Assembly (NCBI GenBank): GCA_964493785.1
Contig: CAZBPM010000009.1
Coordinates: forward strand, 62,001 to 126,000
Length of the DNA stretch: 64,000 bases
Direction of reading: 5' to 3'
Source: Hyphomicrobium_A sp964493785
Lineage (GTDB): Bacteria; Pseudomonadota; Alphaproteobacteria; Rhizobiales; Hyphomicrobiaceae
Positions 44,419 to 52,684 of this stretch are shown here, piece after piece; position 1 is the first letter of the stretch; every line of letters begins with the position of its first letter. A model generated the notes under the pieces. It saw only the letters and a list, made by a program, of their open reading frames with translations. It did not search any database and was not told the origin of the DNA. Position numbers and translations under genes: made by a program.

Positions 44419-45386
44419 TTCAGGGCCTCGGTGGTGAGCGTTTCGCCCGTCTCAGTCGCCTGCCAGCGACGGTCGTTTCCACCCTGCATGCGCATGATGA
44501 TCGACAGCAGCGGCTCGGCCGGCGAGCGGTCCGTGTGATGGATGAGCAACGACCAGCCCAGACGACGGGTGATCTCTACGAGTTGCGCGCGATGCTCCGC
44601 CAGCCGCTTGATATATTCGCCGCGCAGGCTCTGCACGCGATCGGCGACCCAACGCTGTCCGCCGGTAGGGCTAAGGAATTCCGTTCGGCCCTCGTACGGC
44701 AGCGTCTCTTCCGCCGGATCGACGACCATGACCAGATGGCCGGCCGAGCCGTCCGACGCCAGCATCTGGATGTGCTCGCGCGTCTTCTCGATCGGATCGA
44801 GGAAATCACCAACGACAATGGCGCCTGAGAACCGCGCTAGATGCACTTTTGGGGGCTGCGTCGCCTGCAGCATGTCTGAATCTTCGTGCGCGAGAATGGA
44901 TTCGGCCATGCGCGTCGTCGCCTTGCGGCTCGACGTCGGCGGCGTCAGGCCGAGAAACGCCACGCGCTCGCCTCCGCGCACCAGAAGCTCCGACGCCGCA
45001 AGCGTGATCAGCAGGGCTCTGTCGCGCTTGGTCGTCGGCGCGAGGTGGCTGCGAAAGTTCATCGACGGCGAAAGATCCGACCAGAGCCACACCGTGTGCG
45101 CCGCCTCCCACTCGCGCTCGCGCACGAAGAGATGGTCGGAGCTGGCCGAGCGTCGCCAGTCGATCTGCCGGAGCGTATCGCTCGCTTGGAATTGACGGAA
45201 CTGCCAGAAAGTCTCGCCCGGCCCCGAACGACGCCGTCCGTGCAGCCCATGCGCCACCGTCTGCGCGATGCGCTGCGCATCGACGAGAATCTCGGGCAGA
45301 CGGTCGGCAAGGCCATGCGCTTCGCGTTCGAGCGTCAGGACCCCGGCCCTTGCGGCCGGATCCTGCCGGGAGGTGGCGTTCGCCAT
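44415..45386 (-). CDS. DUF58 domain protein (MoxR operon)
   Basis: 323 residues, ATG with GGAGTAGGGA upstream. The DUF58 hallmark is present: FRQFQASDTLRQIDWRRSASSDHLFVREREWE, then a VWA-like stretch with a partial metal motif (VWLWSDLSPSMNFRS). No membrane segment is visible. It lies three bases after MoxR and overlaps DUF4159 by four bases. In characterised systems the DUF58 protein works directly with the MoxR ATPase. Confidence 0.93.
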   Translation of the reverse strand: MANATSRQDPAARAGVLTLEREAHGLADRLPEILVDAQRIAQTVAHGLHGRRRSGPGETFWQFRQFQASDTLRQIDWRRSASSDHLFVREREWEAAHTVWLWSDLSPSMNFRSHLAPTTKRDRALLITLAASELLVRGGERVAFLGLTPPTSSRKATTRMAESILAHEDSDMLQATQPPKVHLARFSGAIVVGDFLDPIEKTREHIQMLASDGSAGHLVMVVDPAEETLPYEGRTEFLSPTGGQRWVADRVQSLRGEYIKRLAEHRAQLVEITRRLGWSLLIHHTDRSPAEPLLSIIMRMQGGNDRRWQATETGETLTTEALK

Positions 45387-45389
45387 TCC

Positions 45390-46388
45390 CTACTCCACCG
45401 CAGCAACGAGGCGCGCGATGATATCGCTGAGATCCTTGCCTTCGGCGCGCGCTGCGAACGTCAGCGCCATGCGGTGCTTCAGGATCGGCTCGGCGAGTGC
45501 CAGCACGTCGTCCACCGAAGGTGCGAGGCGGCCGTCGATCAGCGCCTTGGCGCGCACCGCGAGCATCAGCGACTGGCTGGCGCGCGGACCTGGGCCCCAC
45601 GCGACGTACCGATCCGTCTCTTCGTTGGCCCCGGTGCCCGGACGCGCCGAGCGCACGAGCTTCAGGATGGAGTCGACGACCTTGTCCGGAACCGGGATCT
45701 GTCGAACCAGTCGCTGGATGCTCATCAGCTCGGTTCCCGACAGCACGGCATCGAGATGACGCTCATCGGTGCCCGTCGTGGCAAACAGCATGCGCCGCTC
45801 GGCGAGCACGTCCGGGTAGGTCACGTCGATCTGCAGCAGGAAGCGGTCGAGCTGCGCCTCGGGAAGCGGATAGGTGCCCTCGTGCTCCAGCGGGTTCTGC
45901 GTCGCGAGCACATGGAACGGCGAGGGAATGTCATGGCGCACGCCAGCGACGGTGACGTGATGCTCCTGCATGGCCTGCAGCAGCGCCGACTGCGTGCGCG
46001 GCGATGCGCGGTTGATTTCGTCGGCCATCAGCAACTGCGTGAAGATCGGGCCCTTCACCAAGCGGAACGAGCGCGACTTGCCGGGAACGTCTTCCAGCAC
46101 TTCCGAGCCGATGATGTCCGACGGCATGAGGTCCGGCGTGAACTGCACGCGCTTTGCATCGAGGCCGAGCACCTTCCCCAGCGTCTCGACCAGCAACGTC
46201 TTCGCCAGACCCGGCACGCCGATCAGCAGCGCATGACCACCGGACAGGATCGTGATGAGCGTCCGCTCGATGACCACGTCCTGACCGAAGATGACCGACC
46301 CGGCCGCCTTGTGCGCTCGCTGCACCCGCTCGGCAGCAGCCTCCAGGCGCGGAACGATGTCGGCTTGTGTATCGATGACAGTGCTCAT
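45390..46388 (-). CDS. MoxR-family AAA+ ATPase
   Basis: I chose the ATG at 46388 (MSTVIDTQADIVPRLEAA), the usual family start; the frame extends to 46472 without similarity. 332 residues with Walker A GVPGLAKT, Walker B LLMADEINRASPRTQSALLQAM, sensor 1 VLATQNPLEHEGTYPLPEAQLDRF and the C-terminal lid domain. MoxR ATPases act as chaperones that help insert cofactors or assemble complexes, with a partner carrying a VWA domain. First gene of a tight four-gene operon; the 179-base divergent region to DUF1285 must hold its promoter. Confidence 0.96.
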   Translation of the reverse strand: MSTVIDTQADIVPRLEAAAERVQRAHKAAGSVIFGQDVVIERTLITILSGGHALLIGVPGLAKTLLVETLGKVLGLDAKRVQFTPDLMPSDIIGSEVLEDVPGKSRSFRLVKGPIFTQLLMADEINRASPRTQSALLQAMQEHHVTVAGVRHDIPSPFHVLATQNPLEHEGTYPLPEAQLDRFLLQIDVTYPDVLAERRMLFATTGTDERHLDAVLSGTELMSIQRLVRQIPVPDKVVDSILKLVRSARPGTGANEETDRYVAWGPGPRASQSLMLAVRAKALIDGRLAPSVDDVLALAEPILKHRMALTFAARAEGKDLSDIIARLVAAVE

Positions 46389-46567
46389 GGGGAATGCGGC
46401 TCGCTTTGTTATCGCAGCGGTGTTCAGAACACGCTTGGCCAGCTTAGCAGGAGAATTAAGGGAACGATCCAAGGCGGCATGGGCTGGGTCAAGTGAATGT
46501 TACGTTAGATTGGGGGTAATGAGTGTCACACGCGCCCGGCTAGGCTTATGTGGCAGTTCAAGCGAAC

Positions 46568-47167
46568 ATGAACGATAGAAAGGTGGAAAAGTTGGGCGAT
46601 CTCGGCAGGCTGCAGGAAATGGTGAGCAGCGGCTCGCAACGGCGCCCCGCCCCGGTCGAGACGTGGAACCCGCCCTACTGCGGCGATATCGGCCTCAAGA
46701 TCCGCCGCGACGGCACTTGGCTCTACCAGGAAAGCCCGATTGACCGCCTGTCTCTGGTCAAGCTGTTTGCTGGGGTGCTCCGCAAGGACGCCGACGGCCG
46801 GACCTATCTCGTCACGCCCGCAGAAAAGGTGGATGTCGAGGTCGACGACGCACCGTTTCTAGCCGTTGAGATGGAGGTACAGGGAGCTGGAAAGCTTCAG
46901 CAACTCGTCTTCCGCACCAATGTCGACGACGTCGTGGCATGCGGACCCGAGCACCCGCTGCGTTTCACCGAGCAAAAGCCCGGCGGCGGACTGAAACCCT
47001 ACCTGCACGTCAGGGGCCGCCTTGAAGCACTGCTAACGCGCGCGCTCATGCACGAGCTGGCTGCACTCGCCGTCGAAGAGCCCCACGAAGGCGCGCTTGT
47101 AGCCGGCATCTGGAGCGGCGGCGCCTTCTTCCCGCTCGCGGCCGGCTCTGCCGTCAGTGGACCTTGA
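46568..47167 (+). CDS. DUF1285 domain protein
   Basis: 199 residues from the ATG at 46568 (MNDRKVEKLGDLGRLQEM); a GTG at 46550 is in frame. The family pattern is clear: WNPPYCGDIGLKIRRDGTWLYQESPIDRLSLVKLFAGVLRKD, then DGRTYLVTPAEKVDVEVDDAPFLAVEM and LQQLVFRTNVDDVVACG. The domain has two small beta-barrel-like units and no known activity. Its stop codon lies inside the 3' end of the convergent usg gene, a 14-base overlap. Confidence 0.92.
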   Translation: MNDRKVEKLGDLGRLQEMVSSGSQRRPAPVETWNPPYCGDIGLKIRRDGTWLYQESPIDRLSLVKLFAGVLRKDADGRTYLVTPAEKVDVEVDDAPFLAVEMEVQGAGKLQQLVFRTNVDDVVACGPEHPLRFTEQKPGGGLKPYLHVRGRLEALLTRALMHELAALAVEEPHEGALVAGIWSGGAFFPLAAGSAVSGP

Positions 47168-47423
47168 ACTCGGCCCCCACGAGGCGAACCTCGCTAGGCG
47201 TCAGCAGCTTGCTGTGGGCAACCGTCACCTTGAACAGTTTGCCTTCGAGCTTTGCCACCCAGAAGTCGAGGAACCCCGTCAGCTTGGGAAAGCGCGGGTG
47301 AAGGTCGTAGTCCTGCCAGATGTAGCTCTGCAGCAGCGCAGGATGGTCAGGCAGGCGGTATAGGATCTCGGCCGTCGTCAGACTGTAGCCTTTGAGTAGC
47401 GAGGCGATCTCGGGCTCTTGCAT
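47154..47423 (-). CDS. usg: Usg-family protein
   Basis: I chose the ATG at 47423 (MQEPEIASLLKGYSLTTAEILYR) because GGGGGA precedes it and homologues start here. 89 residues; the family core LTTAEILYRLPDHPALLQ and YIWQDYDLHPRFPKLTGFLDFW is intact. Family knowledge: Usg is found next to trp or other genes in alphaproteobacteria, without a known role. Convergent overlap of 14 bases with the DUF1285 gene. Confidence 0.9.
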   Translation of the reverse strand: MQEPEIASLLKGYSLTTAEILYRLPDHPALLQSYIWQDYDLHPRFPKLTGFLDFWVAKLEGKLFKVTVAHSKLLTPSEVRLVGAEFKVH

Positions 47424-47611
47424 GTGTGTCCCCCGAAGTTGCGTTGCTTCCGTCCCGGACGAAGCATCCAAATGATAGACAAGTGAAAGCCTCTGACAAT
47501 GAATTTGTTCCACGAATGAAATGGGTTAGCAGCCTTCCGCGTCGACTGCTGATAAGCGCCGCAAAACCACGCACGACGCGCACCAAACCGCCTCACGCAT
47601 AAGCAAAGCCG

Positions 47612-48274
47612 ATGCTTGAAACCGCACTCACGAGTTTCGCGACGTTCTTCGCCACGATTGGTCCCATCGAGGCCGCTGTCCTGTTCGCGACACTGACCCC
47701 GAAGATGGAGCGCGCCGAGCGAGCGGCGATCGCGATTCGCGCCACAGCGATCGCCGGTGTGCTGCTGCTGATCTTCACGCTTTTCGGTCAGCCGCTGCTC
47801 GATGAGCTCGGCGTCAGCATTGCAGCGCTTCAGGTCGCTGGCGGGATCATCCTCCTGCTGATCGCGCTCGATATGGTGTTCGCCAAGCCGACCAGCGCAT
47901 TCAAGCTCACCCAGCCCGAGGACGAGGAAGCGCAGACCAAGGACGATATCGCGGTCTTCCCGCTGGCTATGCCGCTTCTCGCGGGCCCCGGTGCGATGAG
48001 CGCCGGTATACTGCTGGCGTCCAATGCGGACGGAGATCCACTGCTTCTCGCGACCACCGTCGGCGCCCTCGCGGCCGTCATGGTCGTCACCCTCGCGCTG
48101 CTTCTGCTCTCGCACCAAATCAATCAGATGATTGGCATCACCGCGCAGCGCGTGTTGGCGGGTGTTCGGAATTCTTCTTTCGGGCATTGCGATGCAGTCC
48201 GTTTTCAACGGGCTCGGAGCCAGTGGAATTCTGCGCGCAGCCGCCTGATCGCCCGGCAACGGCACACCGGTTAG
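47612..48274 (+). CDS. MarC-family integral membrane protein, 3' end frameshifted
   Basis: The first about 183 residues are a normal MarC/UPF0056 protein: MLETALTSFATFFATIGPIEAA, helices such as ATAIAGVLLLIFTLFGQPLL and IAALQVAGGIILLLIALDMVF, and AVFPLAMPLLAGPGAMS. After GITAQRVLAG the open frame turns into a hydrophilic, basic tail. One base further on, in the +1 frame from 48162, the sequence reads VFGILLSGIAMQSVFNGLG and ends in a TGA at 48246-48248, which is the expected last MarC helix. A shift by one base (or loss of two) near 48161 therefore breaks the gene. It is either a mutation or a sequencing error. The family name comes from multiple antibiotic resistance, but no transport activity is proven. 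Confidence 0.88.
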   Translation: MLETALTSFATFFATIGPIEAAVLFATLTPKMERAERAAIAIRATAIAGVLLLIFTLFGQPLLDELGVSIAALQVAGGIILLLIALDMVFAKPTSAFKLTQPEDEEAQTKDDIAVFPLAMPLLAGPGAMSAGILLASNADGDPLLLATTVGALAAVMVVTLALLLLSHQINQMIGITAQRVLAGVRNSSFGHCDAVRFQRARSQWNSARSRLIARQRHTG

Positions 48275-48389
48275 GCCGGCATTAACCATGAGGGACCACA
48301 ATCAGGGCAGTCGCGTTTGTTGAGAGGCGTGTCCCCCCATGTGCGTGTCCCCAATGTGCGTGTCCAACCAGTCGTCGCGTTCAGCAGCT

Positions 48390-48722
48390 ATGCGTACCGT
48401 CCGTTGTAAGGGTGGAGCAGGAGCGCCGCGCATCCGCGTGGCGCTCCTCATCTCGCTCGTGGCCGCGGCCATGGGCGGGTGCAGCGCGTCCGCGCCCCTG
48501 CCCAACAGCGGGCTTGTGAGCGCCTTCGTATCGACGCCGCCGCGCGACATGCGCCCTCCGGTCGAGATCGAAGGCGACGGCCACGAGGCCCAGCGTCCCC
48601 CGCCGATGCGCATGTTCCAGCGCGAGGATGATCCGACGCAGCCGTTCAGTCCCAACTACGGTGAGGTTCCACTCCCGCAGCACGAGGACGACGCCGAAGA
48701 CGCCCCGCCCGCGCCGGCGTAA
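48390..48722 (+). CDS. Small proline-rich probable lipoprotein
   Basis: I chose the ATG at 48390 (MRTVRCKGGAGAPRIR), which gives a signal with a positive start, a hydrophobic core (VALLISLVAAAM) and a lipobox-like GGC. The mature part is about 80 residues, rich in Pro and acidic residues (PPRDMRPPVEIEGDG, PLPQHEDDAEDAPPAPA), without a fold I recognise. The frame could begin at 48339. Confidence 0.55.
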   Translation: MRTVRCKGGAGAPRIRVALLISLVAAAMGGCSASAPLPNSGLVSAFVSTPPRDMRPPVEIEGDGHEAQRPPPMRMFQREDDPTQPFSPNYGEVPLPQHEDDAEDAPPAPA

Positions 48723-48776
48723 GAGTAATTTCGCGGCGGCATCCCTACATTGAGGGAAGTCGCCGCGGAGTTCTCA

Positions 48777-49106
48777 ATGTCTCGAATTTTCATCTTACTG
48801 TTTTTGTGCGTGGCACCCATCTGGGTGCTGCCGGCGTCAGCCGCGTCGCCCTCACGCCAGCCGCTCGCGAGCGATGCTCACCGTGCCGGTCCTGGCGGCA
48901 CGTATGGCACCATGAAATCCGCTCGGCCGGCGCCTCCGATGCGCAACTACGGCGGAGCCCGCGACCGCGGTCAAAAACAACCCTACGATTATCGCTACTA
49001 CAGCGACACCGACCGCTCGCCGGGCTCCTGCCGGCGATACGCGCAACGCGCGATTGCAACCAAGAACAGCAACTGGTGGACGCGCTACAGGGCCTGCCTC
49101 AGATAG
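48777..49106 (+). CDS. Small secreted protein with C-terminal Cys...WWxRYxAC motif
   Basis: I chose the ATG at 48777 (MSRIFILLFLCVAPIWVLPASA) with CGGAG upstream. After the signal peptide the mature part is basic and low in complexity, then ends SCRRYAQRAIATKNSNWW and TRYRACLR. The same end pattern (Cys, two Arg, Ala, then WW-x-RY-x-AC) closes the next secreted protein at 49246-49734, so the two share a C-terminal unit, likely one disulphide. I recognise no named family. Confidence 0.65.
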   Translation: MSRIFILLFLCVAPIWVLPASAASPSRQPLASDAHRAGPGGTYGTMKSARPAPPMRNYGGARDRGQKQPYDYRYYSDTDRSPGSCRRYAQRAIATKNSNWWTRYRACLR

Positions 49107-49245
49107 TCGAACTATCGTAGCTCCTTGATCGGAAGCACGGGCGCCCCACCTATAGTTAACGCTTTCCGAATGACGGCTTCCCCCGCGCTCGTCGATGCGC
49201 CGGCCGAAGCATCGCTGCGGAGGCTTGACCCCAGGAGGAACCACG

Positions 49246-49734
49246 ATGATCCGAAACAAGATGCTGGCTGGCGCCGCAGCAGGCGTATTTGCCGCCTTTC
49301 TTGTAGGGCCGGCGGCCAACGCTGTCCCGCTGCCCAACTCGGGCACCGCCCAGCAAGGGCTGGTTGAGCAAGTGAAGAGAGGTCCGGGAGGCGGCGGGGG
49401 TGGCCATTTCCGCGGCGGTGGTGGCGGCGGCCCACGCTTTCACGGCGGCGGCGGAGGCCCACGCTTTCACGGCGGGGGCGGCGGTGGCCCACGCTTCCAT
49501 GGCAACCACGGTCACGGTCCGCGGCATTTCCACGGCCCCCGAGGGCCTCGCCACTTCCACGGACCGCGTTTCCGTGGCGGTTACTTTCCGTACGCCTACG
49601 GCTACGGGGCCTATTCGAGCTACTATTTCGACGATTACGGCGGTTACGCCGACTGCGCACCGCTCCGTCGCCGCGCGATGCAGAGCGGCAAGCGCTATTG
49701 GTGGAACCGCTACTACGCGTGCATAGACGGTTAA
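49246..49734 (+). CDS. Secreted Gly/His-rich protein with repeat region
   Basis: I chose the ATG at 49246 (MIRNKMLAGAAAGVFAAFL) because AGGAGGA precedes it. Signal peptide to about residue 25, then a short conserved start (VPLPNSGTAQQG), a glycine run with three tandem GGPRFHG-type units and several RHFHGP units, a Tyr-rich stretch (YGYGAYSSYYFDDYGG) and the C-terminal CAPLRRRAMQSGKRYWWNRYYAC unit shared with the gene upstream. Many His could bind metal ions. A strong terminator follows. Confidence 0.75.
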   Translation: MIRNKMLAGAAAGVFAAFLVGPAANAVPLPNSGTAQQGLVEQVKRGPGGGGGGHFRGGGGGGPRFHGGGGGPRFHGGGGGGPRFHGNHGHGPRHFHGPRGPRHFHGPRFRGGYFPYAYGYGAYSSYYFDDYGGYADCAPLRRRAMQSGKRYWWNRYYACIDG

Positions 49735-49757
49735 GCAGCTCCGATGGAGGATGCGCA

Positions 49758-49784
49758 GGGGCCGGAGCTTTCCGGCCCCTTTTT
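49758..49784 (+). terminator. Rho-independent terminator of the Gly/His-rich gene
   Basis: A perfect 9-bp inverted repeat (GGGGCCGGA / TCCGGCCCC), loop GCTT, directly followed by five T on the plus strand, 23 bases after the stop at 49734. Confidence 0.9.
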
Positions 49785-49811
49785 GCATCCGCCTTTTCCT
49801 GTCCGGGTGAT

Positions 49812-50363
49812 ATGGGCGCCAACACGACGATGTCTGCCACCGATGCCGCCGCCTCAGCGGTCGTCGTCAAGCATTGGAACGCCGTGCCGCGTTCCGCACA
49901 GCTCATGGCAGAGTTGGACGCGATCTTTTTTGAGGCCTCGAACACCAAATCGTTTGCCAGCGATGAGGCGCGCGCCGCATTCCGCGAGCGATGGTTCGGC
50001 CGCTATCTCGAGCAGCACTCGCAATGGGCCTACATTGCTCAAGACCCCAGTGGTTCGATCGCGGGTTATCTCGTCGGAGCGATTGACGAACCGACGGGCT
50101 TTGATGATTTCATCTCAGCGGCGCAGGCGTTCCCCGCGCATCTGCACGTCAATCTTGCGCCCAAGTTCCGCAGCCGCGGGATCGGCGCCCAGTTGATCGA
50201 GGCCTTTGTCGCCGACGCCGCACGCGCCGGCGTGAAGGGCGTGCACGTCGTCACCTCGTCAGATGCTCGCAACGTCCGCTTCTATGACCGCGTCGACTTC
50301 AAGCCGCGTGCCACGACCAACGTCAACGGCCACGAGCTGGTTTTTCTCGGCCGCGCACTCTGA
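49812..50363 (+). CDS. GNAT-family N-acetyltransferase
   Basis: 183 residues from the ATG at 49812 (MGANTTMSATDAAAS) with GGGTGA upstream; 49830 is an alternative. The acetyl-CoA motif is HVNLAPKFRSRGIGAQLIEAFVADAA (R-x-x-G-I-G-x-x-L), and the C-terminal VHVVTSSDARNVRFYDRVDFKP matches the family end. The substrate is unknown. It starts 28 bases after the terminator of the preceding gene. Confidence 0.9.
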   Translation: MGANTTMSATDAAASAVVVKHWNAVPRSAQLMAELDAIFFEASNTKSFASDEARAAFRERWFGRYLEQHSQWAYIAQDPSGSIAGYLVGAIDEPTGFDDFISAAQAFPAHLHVNLAPKFRSRGIGAQLIEAFVADAARAGVKGVHVVTSSDARNVRFYDRVDFKPRATTNVNGHELVFLGRAL

Positions 50364-50390
50364 GATCCATCTGCGAATGAGCGCCTCTTC

Positions 50391-50421
50391 AAAAAGAAAA
50401 GGCCCACGCTGAGCGTGAGCC
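50391..50421 (-). terminator. Rho-independent terminator of the DUF2147 gene
   Basis: On the minus strand GGCTCACG, loop, CGTGGGCC (8 bp with one G-T pair), followed by TTTTCTTTTT. It lies 25 bases past the stop at 50446; on the plus strand it also follows the GNAT gene. Confidence 0.8.
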
Positions 50422-50445
50422 TCTTCGGAAGCTAGAAAGAGCGCC

Positions 50446-51261
50446 TTAATCCTTGTCGCATGGGAAAGAGATGACGCCGACATAAGGTGCAGTGACTTTG
50501 CACGTCTTGCCGTTGCGCCTCAGCTTCACCGGGCCGTCGCCGTTCTCCAACTCGTCCATGATCCGCGCAACGACCTTGCCCTTGCCACCTGCAGGAGGTG
50601 CGTCGTCATCGTCATCGCTTGGATCGGCCTTCGCCATTTCCGACTTCTTCGCGTCTGCTTTCGGCGCATCCGCATCGGATTTCGCAACGCTCGACTTGTC
50701 GGACGCGCCCGGCTTGGCGGCGTCGGCGTCCGGTGCTGCAGCGTTGAGTTGAACCGGTGCCGACTTGTCGTCCGCCGCCGGCTTCTCGTCCGCCTTCGCC
50801 GTATCAGCCGGCTTGGCCGCTGGCGCCGCAGCCTCGTTGATGTCAGACGCGGCGCAAATCTGAAGATCAGCAGGCGCCCGCTTCCACGTGTGCGTTTCGC
50901 TCAGCCACTTCGAGCCCGCATAGCCCTTGACCCGCAGCTTGTCGTTGTCGAGCGCCGTCAGCTCCACGTCAAACTTGCGGCCGCGATCTGGATCGTAGAT
51001 CCAGCCGTTGTCCCACTTGTTCTTGCCCACCGACTTGACGTTGCCGATGATCTTCTTCCCGCAGTCCTTGGCGTCTGCGGCGTCTTTCACCCAGGCGACG
51101 CGCCCGCACAGCTTGCCATCGCAATCGCTGATCTCGACAGCACCCCGGCCGGTGTGATCGATCCAGACGCCGAGGGGAGAATTGTCTGCATGCGCGGCCA
51201 CTACCGACATCGCCGCAAGGGCGAGGCCGGAGCACGGCACAGTGATACGGATAGAGCGCAT
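50446..51261 (-). CDS. DUF2147 protein with extended low-complexity linker
   Basis: 271 residues with a signal peptide (GLALAAMSVVAAHA). The DUF2147 domain covers about residues 28-135: GVWIDHTGRGAVEISDCDGKLCGRVAWVKD, then NGWIYDPDRGRKFDVELTAL and LRVKGYAGSKWLSETHTWKR. A 90-residue Ala/Lys/Asp-rich linker follows, and a short C-terminal part with two Cys (GKTCKVTAPYVGVISFPCDKD). The domain is a small periplasmic beta-barrel of unknown function; the linker and the Cys-bearing tail are extra here. A second DUF2147 gene lies 0.75 kb upstream. Confidence 0.88.
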   Translation of the reverse strand: MRSIRITVPCSGLALAAMSVVAAHADNSPLGVWIDHTGRGAVEISDCDGKLCGRVAWVKDAADAKDCGKKIIGNVKSVGKNKWDNGWIYDPDRGRKFDVELTALDNDKLRVKGYAGSKWLSETHTWKRAPADLQICAASDINEAAAPAAKPADTAKADEKPAADDKSAPVQLNAAAPDADAAKPGASDKSSVAKSDADAPKADAKKSEMAKADPSDDDDDAPPAGGKGKVVARIMDELENGDGPVKLRRNGKTCKVTAPYVGVISFPCDKD

Positions 51262-51404
51262 GGGTTACCTCCAAAAAACTTCTGGCCTTGACCTAGGCAA
51301 ATGCAGACGCGCACGCAAGCCGCGTATCGGTCGCGCAAAATCATACGCTTTCGCGTACCGCGCGATGTTCCGTGTGGAACAAGGCACACACGCGAGCCCG
51401 CGAT

Positions 51405-51989
51405 TTATTTCTTGGAAAGCACACTCGCGCTGAGCATAGCTTTTGCGCCTGCGTTTTCAGGCACGTGGAGCTGAATGAAGCTCACAGCCGCGGGTGTTCG
51501 GTGTGTCCATGAGTACACGCGAGTGGAGCCATCCTGCCACGTCTTCTCAGGGGCCCGTCCGACGCCCCGCGTCAATTCGTCGAGCAGCAACGAGGATTTC
51601 GCATTCGGCACGCGCAGCGCGCACGTCGTTTCGGTCGTAGCCGCGAATGTGGGTGCCTGCGCTTTGAGCGCGTCGTCCGGCTTCCCGCGCATCGCTGTCA
51701 GCACGAACTCCTGGCCGTGGTCGTGATAGCGCCAGCCGAGGAACTTCTCATACGGGGTGTCAGGAACGAATGGCGCCAGATCCTCGCCGTACAGCTGATC
51801 GTACTCGCCGAAACCCGCCGCACGCTCGACGCCGTCGAGATCGGGCAAGTGCTTGAGACAGAAGAAGTTGAATTGCCCGAAGACGCGCGCCGGACCTTTC
51901 TCCTTGGCGATCGTCTGCGCCAAAGCGGCCGACGCTAGCGACGCCATGACGAGGAAGGCAATCAACGTGCGCGTCGGGCTGAAGCTCAT
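51405..51989 (-). CDS. Hypothetical secreted protein between two DUF2147 genes
   Basis: 194 residues with a signal peptide (TLIAFLVMASLASAALAQ). The mature part has FGQFNFFCLKHLPDLDGVERAAG, PYEKFLGWRYHDHGQEFVLTAMRG and TETTCALRVPNA, with two Cys that could form a disulphide. I recognise no family. It lies 22 bases after the stop of the upstream DUF2147 gene, so the two are probably co-transcribed. Confidence 0.75.
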   Translation of the reverse strand: MSFSPTRTLIAFLVMASLASAALAQTIAKEKGPARVFGQFNFFCLKHLPDLDGVERAAGFGEYDQLYGEDLAPFVPDTPYEKFLGWRYHDHGQEFVLTAMRGKPDDALKAQAPTFAATTETTCALRVPNAKSSLLLDELTRGVGRAPEKTWQDGSTRVYSWTHRTPAAVSFIQLHVPENAGAKAMLSASVLSKK

Positions 51990-52011
51990 CGGTGCTGCTC
52001 CAGCGGAAGGC

Positions 52012-52557
52012 TCAGCGTGAGGCTACCGGCGGCGGCACCGGGGGCCACGTGGACGTATCCACCGACCAGCGGTCTTCGGCGATCATCTTCGCCTGCTCTT
52101 CGCAAGATGGCGGCTTGCGCGACATCCGCGTCCACACTTCCGACGATCCGAAAATCGGCAGCAGCATGTAGCCGGTGACCTTCACCTTGGTTGGGCTCAG
52201 CACCTCGGCGTATCCGCTGAAGCTCGTGCCGAGGTCGGGCACATAGACGTTGCCGTTCGCCCAGGTGCCATCGGGCTGCTTGGAGAAGCCGGCGACGACG
52301 GTGAGCCCGCAAACGAACCGTGACTGCAGCTTGGCGTCGGAATTGCGGAAGTCGCGCAAAGGACCGCGGTCGGGGCCGCGCGGCTTCTTCAGCCAGGCGA
52401 CGCGCCCGCAGCGGTTCTTGCCGCAAGGGCCGAACTCCATGATGACCTCGCCGTGCGAGTCCATCCAGAAACCGTCGAGGTTTTCCGCGCGCAGACCAGT
52501 CGATGTGAGGCCCATGGCGGCGACTATGCTCGCCAGGCAAAGAGCGACGGCCCGCAT
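52012..52557 (-). CDS. DUF2147 domain protein, short form
   Basis: I chose the ATG at 52557 (MRAVALCLASIVAAMGL), which begins a clean signal peptide; an ATG at 52593 with AAGGA close by is also possible. The domain reads LDGFWMDSHGEVIMEFGPCGKNRCGRVAWLKKP, then VAGFSKQPDGTWANGNVYVPDLGTSFSGYAEVLSPTKVKVTGYM. It is the compact version of the protein at 50446. Co-directional with it and with the secreted protein in between. Confidence 0.85.
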   Translation of the reverse strand: MRAVALCLASIVAAMGLTSTGLRAENLDGFWMDSHGEVIMEFGPCGKNRCGRVAWLKKPRGPDRGPLRDFRNSDAKLQSRFVCGLTVVAGFSKQPDGTWANGNVYVPDLGTSFSGYAEVLSPTKVKVTGYMLLPIFGSSEVWTRMSRKPPSCEEQAKMIAEDRWSVDTSTWPPVPPPVASR

Positions 52558-52684
52558 CTCGAAATTCACCCCTCGGAAAAGCGATTCGATCATGATTCCT
52601 TTTGCACCAACGTATGCCGGCCGACAATCTATCCCCGCCGGTCAAGGCATTAATGGGGCTGCCGCTGTGGCCGATCGGAACCCC

